Assembly (NCBI RefSeq): GCF_011806385.1
Contig: NZ_JAATOX010000004.1
Span: 1 to 64,000 of the forward strand
Direction: 5' to 3'
Source of the DNA: Phaeobacter sp. HF9A
GTDB lineage: Bacteria; Pseudomonadota; Alphaproteobacteria; Rhodobacterales; Rhodobacteraceae
Length of the DNA stretch: 64,000 bases
A model generated the notes under the pieces. That model saw nothing but the letters and a program-made list of their open reading frames with translations, did not search any database and was not told the origin of the DNA. Below, one piece after another: positions 1-7,157 of the stretch. Positions within the stretch are counted from its first letter, which is position 1. Each line of letters starts with the position of its first letter. Both the position numbers and the translations under genes were made by a program.

Positions 1-2
1 TG

Positions 3-344
3 ACGGGTCGGGTGTTCGGCTCGGAATACGAATGGCAGATCCACAAGGGGCACGCGCTGAAGGCCGGCCTTTCCCCCAAGATCATCGAGGAAATCCGGCA
101 AAACCGTCGCCCCGACTTCGATGATCCGGCGAAGGCCGTGGTCTATGACGTCTCGCGGGCCGCGCATGAAACACGCAACGTCGATGACGCGCTCTATGCG
201 CGCGCGACCGAGGTTCTGGGCGAGCAGGCGCTCGTCGATCTGGTGGGCATGCTTGGCTATTACACGCTGATTTCGCTGACCATCAACATCTTCAAAGTGC
301 CCCCGATGGGGGACAACCCGGCGCCGGAGCTTGCCGATGACTGA
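3..344 (+). CDS. Carboxymuconolactone decarboxylase-family protein (3' part)
   Basis: The reading frame is open from the first bases of the window, so the 5' end lies outside; a GTG at 12 is in frame but is probably internal. The visible 113 residues contain a helical E-Y-E-W-x-x-H segment followed by a G-Y-Y-x-L-I-S stretch, the pattern of the AhpD/carboxymuconolactone decarboxylase fold, in which a small all-helical protein acts in protocatechuate-type ring degradation or as a peroxidase-like enzyme. The CxxC pair of AhpD-type members is not in the visible part. It overlaps the next gene by 8 bases, so it probably shares an operon with the LigI-like hydrolase and SDR. Substrate is not known. 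Confidence 0.8.
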   Translation, partial: TGRVFGSEYEWQIHKGHALKAGLSPKIIEEIRQNRRPDFDDPAKAVVYDVSRAAHETRNVDDALYARATEVLGEQALVDLVGMLGYYTLISLTINIFKVPPMGDNPAPELADD

Positions 345-1212
345 ACGTCCCCTGACCTGGAAACGAGACCCGCGAACGACCCTCGCACAACTGCCAAAAG
401 GCGCGACGGATTGCCATTGCCACGTCTTCGGCCCCCGCGATCGGTTTCCCTATTCCGAGGTCAACAGCTACAAGCCCGCCGACGCGCCAAAAGAAGCGCT
501 GTTCGCGCTGCACGACCAGATGGGGATCGACCGCTGCGTGATCGTGCAATCCGCAGTGCATGGGAATGACAACACAGTGGTCGTCGATGCCATGCAGGCC
601 CGCCCGGGGCGCTATCTGGGCATTGCGCTGGCGCCTGCGGATGCCAGCGACGCGACATTGGACATGCTGGCGGGGCAAGGCTTTCGTGGCATGCGGTTCA
701 ACTACATGGCGCATCTCGCGCCGGGCGCCAGCCCCGACGAGCTTCGCGCCCTCGCACCACGTCTTGCCGACAGGGGCATGCATCTTCAGGTGCATATGGG
801 GTCTGACCTGATCGAGGAGCTGTCGCCGCTGCTGGCCGATCTGCGCGTGACTGTGGTCGTTGATCACTTCGGTCGCGTGGATGCCTCGCTTGGGGTCAAC
901 CAGCCGTCGTTCCAGGCGTTGCTGCGCCTGCTCGATCATGAAAACCTGTGGTGCAAGGTGTCGGGCTGCGAACGCGCCTCACGCCAGGCGCCGCCCTATG
1001 CGGATGCGGTAGAATTTGCGCGCACCATCGTCGCACGCTTTGGCGACCGCGTGGTCTGGGGCACGGACTGGCCGCACCCGAATTTCCGAACCGACCCACC
1101 GGACGACGGAGACCTGTTCGACCTGCTTCCGCAGATCGCGCCCGATGCGCGCGCGCTTCAGGCGCTGATGGTCGATAACCCGACAAACCTTTATCGCTTC
1201 GAGGAGAGCTGA
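337..1212 (+). CDS. LigI-like amidohydrolase (2-pyrone-4,6-dicarboxylate hydrolase family)
   Basis: This 291-residue TIM-barrel metal-dependent hydrolase starts at the ATG inside the end of the upstream gene. Near residue 24 it has D-C-H-C-H-V-F-G-P, the HxH metal site of the 2-pyrone-4,6-dicarboxylate lactonase (LigI) group of COG3618 amidohydrolases. It also has V-V-D-H-F-G-R in the middle and G-T-D-W-P-H-P near the C-terminus, whose Asp is the expected catalytic base. The family opens lactone rings in protocatechuate and syringate meta-cleavage pathways. Neighbours (carboxymuconolactone decarboxylase family, SDR) fit an aromatic-acid pathway. The exact lactone cannot be decided from sequence. 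Confidence 0.85.
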   Translation: MTERPLTWKRDPRTTLAQLPKGATDCHCHVFGPRDRFPYSEVNSYKPADAPKEALFALHDQMGIDRCVIVQSAVHGNDNTVVVDAMQARPGRYLGIALAPADASDATLDMLAGQGFRGMRFNYMAHLAPGASPDELRALAPRLADRGMHLQVHMGSDLIEELSPLLADLRVTVVVDHFGRVDASLGVNQPSFQALLRLLDHENLWCKVSGCERASRQAPPYADAVEFARTIVARFGDRVVWGTDWPHPNFRTDPPDDGDLFDLLPQIAPDARALQALMVDNPTNLYRFEES

Positions 1213-1213
1213 C

Positions 1214-2014
1214 ATGACCGGACGTTTGGAAGGCAAAATCGCAATCGTGACCGGGGCCGGCTGTGTCGGGCCGGGCTGGGGCAATGGCCGCGCCACCTGT
1301 GTGCGCTTCGCGGAAGAAGGCGCCAAGATCTTTGCCGTCGATCTGCGCGCCGACACGATGGAAGAAACGCTTGAGCGGGTGCGTGCCGTCGGGGGTGAGA
1401 TCGAACCCTACCTCTGCGACGTGACCGACAGCGCGGCGGTCGAGGCGATGGTTGCCGCCTGTATCGACAGGTTTGGCACCGTCGACATCCTCGTCAACAA
1501 CGTTGGCGGGTCCGCGAAGGGCGGCCCGACCGATCTGGACGAAGCAGGCTGGGACCGGCAGATGGCGTTCAATCTCAAGAGCGTCTACCTGACCTGCCGC
1601 GCGGTACTGCCGCATATGGCAGAGAAGGGTGCCGGGGCAATCGTCAACACCTCGTCGACCTCGGGCACCCGCTTCACCGGCTCGCCGCAGATCGCCTATG
1701 CCTCGGCCAAGGCCGCGATCATCCATTTCTCCAAGGTGACAGCGGTGGAATTCGCGCCCAAGGGGGTCCGGGTCAATACCGTGGTCCCCGGTCAGCTCCA
1801 CACGCCGATGGTCGAGACCCGGCTGGCAGGCCAGCGCACTGGGGGCGATGTGGACGCATTGCTGCAATCGCGCGTCCGGCGGATTCCGCTGGGCTGGATG
1901 GGCGATGGCCGCGACACTGCGAATGCCGCGCTTTTCCTCTGCTCGGACGAGGCACGGTTCGTGACCGGCACAGAAATCGTGGTCGATGGCGGCATGAGCG
2001 CGCGCTGCGACTGA
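1214..2014 (+). CDS. SDR-family NAD(P)-dependent oxidoreductase
   Basis: Classical short-chain dehydrogenase/reductase of 266 residues. The N-terminal cofactor motif is T-G-A-G-C-V-G-P-G-W-G, a little longer than the usual TGxxxGxG; N-N-V-G follows near residue 95, and the catalytic Y-A-S-A-K lies near residue 160. The C-terminal V-D-G-G-M is typical. The ATG follows the LigI-like stop after one base, with a GAGGAG ribosome site overlapping the end of that gene, so the two are co-transcribed. Likely role: oxidation or reduction of a hydroxyl/keto intermediate in the same aromatic pathway. Substrate unknown. Confidence 0.9.
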   Translation: MTGRLEGKIAIVTGAGCVGPGWGNGRATCVRFAEEGAKIFAVDLRADTMEETLERVRAVGGEIEPYLCDVTDSAAVEAMVAACIDRFGTVDILVNNVGGSAKGGPTDLDEAGWDRQMAFNLKSVYLTCRAVLPHMAEKGAGAIVNTSSTSGTRFTGSPQIAYASAKAAIIHFSKVTAVEFAPKGVRVNTVVPGQLHTPMVETRLAGQRTGGDVDALLQSRVRRIPLGWMGDGRDTANAALFLCSDEARFVTGTEIVVDGGMSARCD

Positions 2015-2064
2015 TATGCGCAGGCCCTGGGCCGCAGGAAAAAGCGTGCACAGGAGCGCACAGG

Positions 2065-2093
2065 GGCCGGGATGGGCATCGCCCACCCCGGCC
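2065..2093. terminator. Hairpin terminator between convergent genes
   Basis: A 13-bp stem (GGCCGGGATGGGC with GCCCACCCCGGCC, one G-T pair) and a 3-base loop lie in the 98-bp gap between the convergent SDR and TctC-like genes. It has no long T tract on either side but could end transcription from both. Confidence 0.6.
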
Positions 2094-2112
2094 GGAAAGA
2101 CATCGGGCGCGG

Positions 2113-3093
2113 TTACTTGATCCCGGCCGCCTTGAGCCCCTTCACGGCGAGGGCATCCAGTTTCCTGGCGAAGGCTTCATACTCGTCCGGCCCAAGGAAG
2201 CGCGGCGCGACGCCTGCCATCGCCTCGTACTGCTTAAACTCTGGCGAGTTCACGGCCTCTTGCAGGCCCGCGGCCAGTTTCTGCTTGATTTCGTCCGGGA
2301 CACCCGCTGGGGCGACGAGGCCGCGGATCTGCTGCCAATCGGTATCAACGTCATAGCCCATCTCGGAATAGGTGGGCGCGTCGGGCAAGGAGGGGTTGCG
2401 CTGGTCCGCCAGCACACCGAGCACACGGACCCGGCCCGCCTCGACAAATTCACGCAGGGACCCTGCGTTGGCGGATCCGACATCCACATGCCCGCCCAGC
2501 ACATTGGTGATCGTGTCCGCCGTCTTGTTGTAGCTGACCCAGTTGATGTCGATCCCGGCCGCATTGGTGGCCAGTTCCGACGCCACGTTCGAAACCGACC
2601 CGATGGAGCCAAAGCCACCGACATTTGGCACCTCGCCAGACGCCTTCACGTCGGCGACAAAGTCGTCAAAGGTCTGATAGGGGCTGTCTGCCGACACGAA
2701 CAGCATATAGCTGTCCTGTTGCAGCATGGCGATCCAGTCGAAATCCTCGATGGTGAAGAGGCCTTCGAGGTTGGTCTTCATGGCGGTGAACTGGGTCAAC
2801 GTGTTGACGCCCAGCGTGTAGCCGTCGGGCTTTGCCGCCTTGACGATGGTCATCTGGGTGGCGCTGCCTCCGCCTGGCTTGTTGATCACTACCACCTCCT
2901 GGCCAAAGACCGGCTCTGCCGCGCGCGCAAGGCTGCGCGCCAGGATGTCGGTCGGGCCGCCCGGGCCGTTCGGGATGACGATTTCGATGGCCTTGCTCGG
3001 CCAGGTCGCGGCGTCTTCGGCGCTTGCAGCGCCCGTGACGAGGATGAGACTTGCGGCAAAGGACACACCGCGCAGCAAGAACTGAAGGCTCAT
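2113..3093 (-). CDS. Tripartite tricarboxylate transporter substrate-binding protein (TctC/Bug family)
   Basis: A 326-residue periplasmic solute-binding protein with a Sec signal peptide (hydrophobic run ending A-S-A near residue 25) and the family's early P-x-K-x-I-x-I-V-I-P-x-G-P-G-G motif. An N-K-P-G-G-G segment follows near residue 75. Start codon follows AGGGAG. Bug proteins bind small carboxylates, often aromatic or dicarboxylic acids, and normally work with TctA and TctB membrane proteins. No tctA or tctB gene is visible here, so it is an orphan receptor, as is common in this family. It diverges from the alpha/beta hydrolase gene. Confidence 0.92.
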   Translation of the reverse strand: MSLQFLLRGVSFAASLILVTGAASAEDAATWPSKAIEIVIPNGPGGPTDILARSLARAAEPVFGQEVVVINKPGGGSATQMTIVKAAKPDGYTLGVNTLTQFTAMKTNLEGLFTIEDFDWIAMLQQDSYMLFVSADSPYQTFDDFVADVKASGEVPNVGGFGSIGSVSNVASELATNAAGIDINWVSYNKTADTITNVLGGHVDVGSANAGSLREFVEAGRVRVLGVLADQRNPSLPDAPTYSEMGYDVDTDWQQIRGLVAPAGVPDEIKQKLAAGLQEAVNSPEFKQYEAMAGVAPRFLGPDEYEAFARKLDALAVKGLKAAGIK

Positions 3094-3136
3094 TGAGCTT
3101 CTCCCTGTTTTTGTATGAAGTTATTTGTTTATTGAT

Positions 3137-3305
3137 TGCATACATTAGCCTGATGAAAGCCTGTCATTAGTGAAGTGCACTTCAGGTTATGGCAGGGCAA
3201 ACAGATCGTGCGGCCTGAATTTAGCAAGATTCATTGCCTGATAATGACCTTTGTTCCATAATTTTCAGGACTCTTCTGAGGCGTCATTGTTGCATTATGT
3301 ATGCA
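3137..3305. promoter_or_regulatory. Divergent promoter region with mirrored TGCATACAT sites
   Basis: The 282-bp gap between the tctC-like gene and the alpha/beta hydrolase gene holds TGCATACAT at 3137-3145, about 45 bp upstream of the tctC start. Its exact reverse complement ATGTATGCA is at 3297-3305, about 70 bp upstream of the hydrolase start. A perfect 14-bp palindrome, TGAAGTGCACTTCA, lies between them at 3171-3184. GntR-type regulators commonly bind sites of the TGCATACA kind, but no gntR gene is in the window; the regulator is inferred only. Confidence 0.45.
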
Positions 3306-3375
3306 CGTCAAGACTGCCTCATGTGCTGCAAAAGGTGGTCCGCGGATCGCCGGGAAAGATATAGGGAGAAACGAT

Positions 3376-4101
3376 ATGCAATCCGATAAGGAAGGTCGCG
3401 CCTTTGTACTTGTCCACGGGGCCGGACATGGTGGCTGGATGTGGCGCAAGGTCAGGGATCAGTTGCACGCCAAAGGTCACCGCGTCTTTACCCCGACTCT
3501 GACCGGGCTTGGCGAACGCTCGCATCTGATGAGCGGCGATATCACCCTGCAAACCCATATCGACGACGTGGTGAATGTCTTCAAATGGGAAGACCTGACC
3601 GATGCAGTGCTGGTCGGGCATTCCTATGCGGGCTGGGTTGTGACCGGCGCGATGGAGCAACTTGAAGACCGGGTTTCGGGTCTCGTCTACCTTGATGCCT
3701 TCCTGCCGGACGATGGTCAGCGCGGCATGGATTTCCTGAACGAGCAACAGACCGCCGCCTTTGAAGAGGCTCAGGCCAAGGGTGAGGTGTCGCGTCCGGG
3801 GCCGAATTCCAAGGCGCTGCGTATCCAGTCCGAAGAAGACGCGGCATGGGTCGACTCGAAGATCACCCAGCAACCGATTGGCGTATCCCTGCAAGCGCTG
3901 GAGCTGACCGGGGCGCGGGACCGGGTTGCCAGGAAGCTCTATGTGCGGGCGCCGCTGTTTCCGCAACCCCGCTTCGACGCGGCGCTGGAACGCTGCGAGG
4001 CGGATGACAGCTGGGACACCATTGTCATGGAGAACTGCGGGCACGATCCGATGATCGACGATCCCGACGCCGTGGTGACCATGCTTGAGGCCATGCTTTG
4101 A
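3376..4101 (+). CDS. Alpha/beta hydrolase (EstC/methylesterase-like)
   Basis: A 241-residue single-domain alpha/beta hydrolase. V-H-G-A-G-H-G-G-W near residue 14 forms the oxyanion region, G-H-S-Y-A-G is the nucleophile elbow near residue 82, and the catalytic His sits in N-C-G-H-D-P-M near the C-terminus. This set resembles small plant and bacterial esterases that act on carboxylic esters, including aromatic methyl esters and pyrethroid-type substrates. The ATG at 3376 is preceded by TAGGGAG; in-frame codons farther upstream lack a ribosome site. The stop overlaps the TTG start of the next gene. Confidence 0.85.
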   Translation: MQSDKEGRAFVLVHGAGHGGWMWRKVRDQLHAKGHRVFTPTLTGLGERSHLMSGDITLQTHIDDVVNVFKWEDLTDAVLVGHSYAGWVVTGAMEQLEDRVSGLVYLDAFLPDDGQRGMDFLNEQQTAAFEEAQAKGEVSRPGPNSKALRIQSEEDAAWVDSKITQQPIGVSLQALELTGARDRVARKLYVRAPLFPQPRFDAALERCEADDSWDTIVMENCGHDPMIDDPDAVVTMLEAML

Positions 4102-4787
4102 GCCAGCCAGCCACGAGTGTTCTGGCGCCGGCGGCATTTGCGTCGGCACTGAACGCATTGGCCCCGGAGATGGAAGGGGTCACATTCATCTACGGCCCGG
4201 CCACGGGGGCCACGCCAGAGAGCATCACCAGCCGATTGCAGGCTGGGGAACAATTCGATCTTGTCCTCCTGCCCGAAGCGCTGGTGCAGGCGGAACTGTC
4301 GGTCGGGCGCCTTGTTGGCGCGCCCGCGCGGGTCTTTGCCTCGACCGTGGCATTCTGCGTGCCGGAAGGGGCCGCATGCCCGGACCTGTCCACCGAGGCG
4401 GAATTGAGCAAGGCCCTGCGCGCCGCCGCCACGATTGGCCTGTCGGCGGCCGGAAGCGGCAAGTTCTTCCGGGACGTGCTTTTGCCCGCCCTGGGGCTGG
4501 CAGAGGCTGTTTCGGCAAAGCTGCATACGATCACCGACCGCCCGGTCGGGCGTGCCGTGGCCGAGGGGCAGGTTGCGCTTGGCTTTCAGCAGAAGGCAGA
4601 GCTTCTGGAGGTGGAGGGGCTCACGGTGATCGACGATCTGGCCGACATCGCCCGCAATGACACCTGGATTGCGGTCGCGCGGCGCCCGGGTAGCGACGCC
4701 GTGGCGGCCAAGACCCTCGTTGACCACATCCGTTCTGCCTCCGCGCGGCAGAGTCTGCTGGCGCACGGGCTGACACCCGCAAACTGA
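4098..4787 (+). CDS. ModA-like substrate-binding domain protein without signal peptide
   Basis: A 229-residue protein of the extracellular solute-binding (ModA/SBP_bac_11) type. It begins with a short strand leading to A-F-A-S-A-L, then F-D-L-V-L-L-P-E-A and later V-G-R-A-V-A-E-G-Q-V-A-L-G-F, all typical of the molybdate-binding-protein fold. No hydrophobic leader precedes the domain. The TTG start at 4098 shares bases with the hydrolase stop (TTGA), so translation is coupled. It may be a cytoplasmic ligand-binding protein rather than a transporter part; no ABC permease is adjacent. Its ligand is unknown. Confidence 0.7.
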   Translation: MSQPATSVLAPAAFASALNALAPEMEGVTFIYGPATGATPESITSRLQAGEQFDLVLLPEALVQAELSVGRLVGAPARVFASTVAFCVPEGAACPDLSTEAELSKALRAAATIGLSAAGSGKFFRDVLLPALGLAEAVSAKLHTITDRPVGRAVAEGQVALGFQQKAELLEVEGLTVIDDLADIARNDTWIAVARRPGSDAVAAKTLVDHIRSASARQSLLAHGLTPAN

Positions 4788-4922
4788 CCCGCTGGGGGTG
4801 GTGCTGCGGGCCTTTTCGACCGCCGAAATCGACCAAACGTTATCTCATGACTAACTTATCGGTGCTGCCTCAATGAATTGACACCATCTATTCTGGCATC
4901 ACCACACACACAATACGCAACA

Positions 4923-4942
4923 ATGTGCGATTGATCGCACAT
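4923..4942. promoter_or_regulatory. 20-bp palindromic operator upstream of the isochorismatase-TRAP operon
   Basis: ATGTGCGAT-TG-ATCGCACAT has perfect 9-bp arms and lies about 60 bp upstream of the ATG at 5001, in the 213-bp gap that follows the ModA-like gene. Its size and symmetry fit a dimeric repressor or activator site. A TTGACA hexamer lies upstream at about 4878, but I see no convincing -10 element at the right distance. Confidence 0.55.
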
Positions 4943-5000
4943 CTGAAAGCGCGGTCTGGCCGGCCAATTCTGCCGCAGGTCTTCGCGCAGGGGGGGACAT

Positions 5001-5585
5001 ATGAAATCCGCACTGATCATCCTGGATATGCAAAACGAGCTGATCCATCCGCAGGGCAAGGTCGGGCGAAACGGCTTTGCCGAGACGGCGGCAGAGCTGA
5101 ACCTGGTGCAAAAAACAGCCGGGGTCGCGCAGGCGTTTCGGGACAAGAACCTGCCTGTCATCTTTGTGAATGTGGGGTTTGAAAAGGGATATGTCGATGC
5201 AATCAGCAAACAATCCCGGCTGGCGCATCTGAAGGAGACAGGCGCGCTGGTGATCGGCGAGTTCGGCACCGAGTTCCCCGAGGAGCTGGCACCGCAGGAG
5301 GGCGATCTGGTGGTGACCAAACGGGCGGTTAACCCGTTTCACAACACCAACCTGCTCAACTGGCTGACGGCCAACAAGGTCGAGCGCATCGTTCTGGCCG
5401 GGGTCTACACCCATATGGTGGTCGACAGCACCGCGCGCCACGGCGACGATTCCGGGCTTTTTGTGACGGTGCTGGAGGATTGCTGCGCTTCGCCCGACAT
5501 GGAGCTGCATCGGATCGAATGCGAAAAGATCCTGCCGCTGTTTGGCACGGTGACCCGATCAGAGGACTTCCTGAAGACGCTCTAG
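5001..5585 (+). CDS. Isochorismatase-fold hydrolase lacking the usual catalytic cysteine
   Basis: A 194-residue protein of the isochorismatase/nicotinamidase fold. The N-terminal I-L-D-M-Q-N gives the conserved Asp at residue 9, and V-T-K-R supplies the conserved Lys. In cysteine hydrolases of this family the third residue is Cys in a T-H-M-C-V type motif; here the codons read T-H-M-V-V-D-S-T, so the Cys is replaced by Val. True isochorismatases (EntB, PhzD) also lack the Cys, so a vinyl-ether hydrolase or a non-amidase role is possible. The start has a strong purine-rich site (GGGGGGA). It is the first gene before the TRAP transporter. Confidence 0.8.
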   Translation: MKSALIILDMQNELIHPQGKVGRNGFAETAAELNLVQKTAGVAQAFRDKNLPVIFVNVGFEKGYVDAISKQSRLAHLKETGALVIGEFGTEFPEELAPQEGDLVVTKRAVNPFHNTNLLNWLTANKVERIVLAGVYTHMVVDSTARHGDDSGLFVTVLEDCCASPDMELHRIECEKILPLFGTVTRSEDFLKTL

Positions 5586-5643
5586 GCGCGGGGGGACCTG
5601 CCACAAAATCACATAATTTCATTGTTCATAGGGAGGAGAAACC

Positions 5644-6651
5644 ATGAAAATGAACACGTTCGCAGGTGCGGCGGCATTTGCCATATGCGGTCTGGCTGCC
5701 GGTTTGAGCCATGCCGCCGAGTATACCATCCGGGTCGGCAACTGGAACCCGAACCCCCACCATGCGGTGGTCAAGGCGCTTGAGGAATGGGCCGCGACGA
5801 TCGAAGAGGAGTCGAACGGTCGGATCGACGTGTCCATTGACAAGGCGATCATCGGCAAGCCCGCAGGGCAATATGACCTGATCCGTCAGGGCGTGGTGCA
5901 GGCAGGTTGGGGTGTGCTCGCCTGGACGCCGGGGCGCTTCGAGCTGAGCCAGGTTGTTGAACTGCCGTTCCTGTCGCCCAACGGCGAGGAGGGCAGCCGC
6001 AAGATCACCGAAATCTGGCAAGAGCACTTCGCGGATCAGGAATTCACCGATACCAAGCTCCTGGCGCTGCATGTCCATGCGCCGGGCGCCCTGCATACCA
6101 AGGTCAAGATCGGCACGCTCGACGACCTCAAGGGCCAGAAGATCCGCACGCTTGGATCGGGCGTGGAATGGGCCGAGGCTCTGGGCGCCACGGCCGTGGT
6201 GATGCCTGCGAGCAAGGCGCATGAGGCGCTGGCGCGGGGCGTGGCCGACGGGATTCTGTTTCCTTTTGATGCCATTCAATCCTACCGGCTGGAAGAGATC
6301 CTGCCTTATCACCTCGAAGTGCCGAACGGGCTTTATACGATCACCTTCTTCTTTGCGATGAACAAGCGCTTCTATGACTCCTTGCCCGACGATCTGAAAG
6401 CTGTGATCGACGCCAATTCCGGTCCTGACCTCGCGGCCAACATCGGCCGCCACTGGGACGAAGCCGCCGCAGTGACCCGCCAGGCGCTGGTCGATGACCC
6501 GGGCCATGATGTCGCCACGGCGGATGCGGCCATGATGGAAGAGCTGAAGGCACGCTCTGCCGATGTTTTCCAGGCCTGGAAGGACATCGCCACCGCGAAG
6601 GGCGTCGATGCCGAAGCGATCCTGAGCGAGTTCCCGGCGTCGGGACATTGA
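5644..6651 (+). CDS. dctP: TRAP transporter substrate-binding protein (DctP family)
   Basis: A 335-residue periplasmic binding protein. A Sec signal peptide ends S-H-A about residue 24, followed by the mature start A-E-Y-T-I-R-V-G. The segment D-L-K-G-Q-K-I-R-T near residue 160 is the usual DctP family core that leads to the carboxylate-binding Arg. GGGAGGAG precedes the ATG. It is followed directly by the small and large permeases, so this is a full DctPQM set that imports an organic acid using a sodium gradient. The substrate is probably linked to the isochorismatase-fold enzyme upstream. Confidence 0.93.
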   Translation: MKMNTFAGAAAFAICGLAAGLSHAAEYTIRVGNWNPNPHHAVVKALEEWAATIEEESNGRIDVSIDKAIIGKPAGQYDLIRQGVVQAGWGVLAWTPGRFELSQVVELPFLSPNGEEGSRKITEIWQEHFADQEFTDTKLLALHVHAPGALHTKVKIGTLDDLKGQKIRTLGSGVEWAEALGATAVVMPASKAHEALARGVADGILFPFDAIQSYRLEEILPYHLEVPNGLYTITFFFAMNKRFYDSLPDDLKAVIDANSGPDLAANIGRHWDEAAAVTRQALVDDPGHDVATADAAMMEELKARSADVFQAWKDIATAKGVDAEAILSEFPASGH

Positions 6652-6653
6652 CA

Positions 6654-7157
6654 ATGACAGCCCTGTTCAAGCTCATTGAACGGTTCCGCCAGATCACCGT
6701 CGCCTTTGCGGCGGTGGTCATGGCGGGGCTGGCCTGCCTGGTCTTCGTCGATGTGACCGGCAGATACGTCTTTTCCGCGCCGCTGCCCGGGACCGTTGAA
6801 CTGATCGAGGGCTTCATGGCCATCGTCATGTTCGGCGCCCTGGCCGAGGCAACCCGGCACCGCGAGCATATTCGCCTTGATTTCCTGTTGGTGAAGTCGC
6901 GCGGGCGCGCGAGGCAACTGCTGGAGATGCTGAGCGATCTGGCAGTGCTGCTGCTGGTGCTGGGCGCGACCTGGGGCGTATTCGAGCGCACCCTGTCGCT
7001 CTATGAGTCTGGCGATCTGACACCCATTCTGGATCTGCCCCTTTACATGATGGCCGCGCTTGCGCTGCTGACCTTGCTGGTCGCCTGCATCGTTGCCGTT
7101 CTGGTTCTCGTCCGCGGTGTGGGCAATGGCCGGCAAGACGGAGATTACCTGCCATGA
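6654..7157 (+). CDS. dctQ: TRAP transporter small permease (DctQ family)
   Basis: A 167-residue membrane protein with four predicted transmembrane helices (about residues 15-38, 50-68, 90-112 and 130-155), the expected size and topology for DctQ. The ATG at 6654 is just after the dctP stop; a TTG at 6648 overlapping that stop is an alternative. The end overlaps the dctM start as ATGA. The segment F-V-D-V-T-G-R-Y near residue 28 is typical of the family's first helix. Confidence 0.9.
   Translation: MTALFKLIERFRQITVAFAAVVMAGLACLVFVDVTGRYVFSAPLPGTVELIEGFMAIVMFGALAEATRHREHIRLDFLLVKSRGRARQLLEMLSDLAVLLLVLGATWGVFERTLSLYESGDLTPILDLPLYMMAALALLTLLVACIVAVLVLVRGVGNGRQDGDYLP

Noticed and set aside
896-2086. 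Long minus-strand open frame (396 codons) opposite the SDR and LigI-like genes
   Set aside because: Its translation has no family resemblance and it lies antisense to two well-supported genes; high GC makes such shadow frames common.
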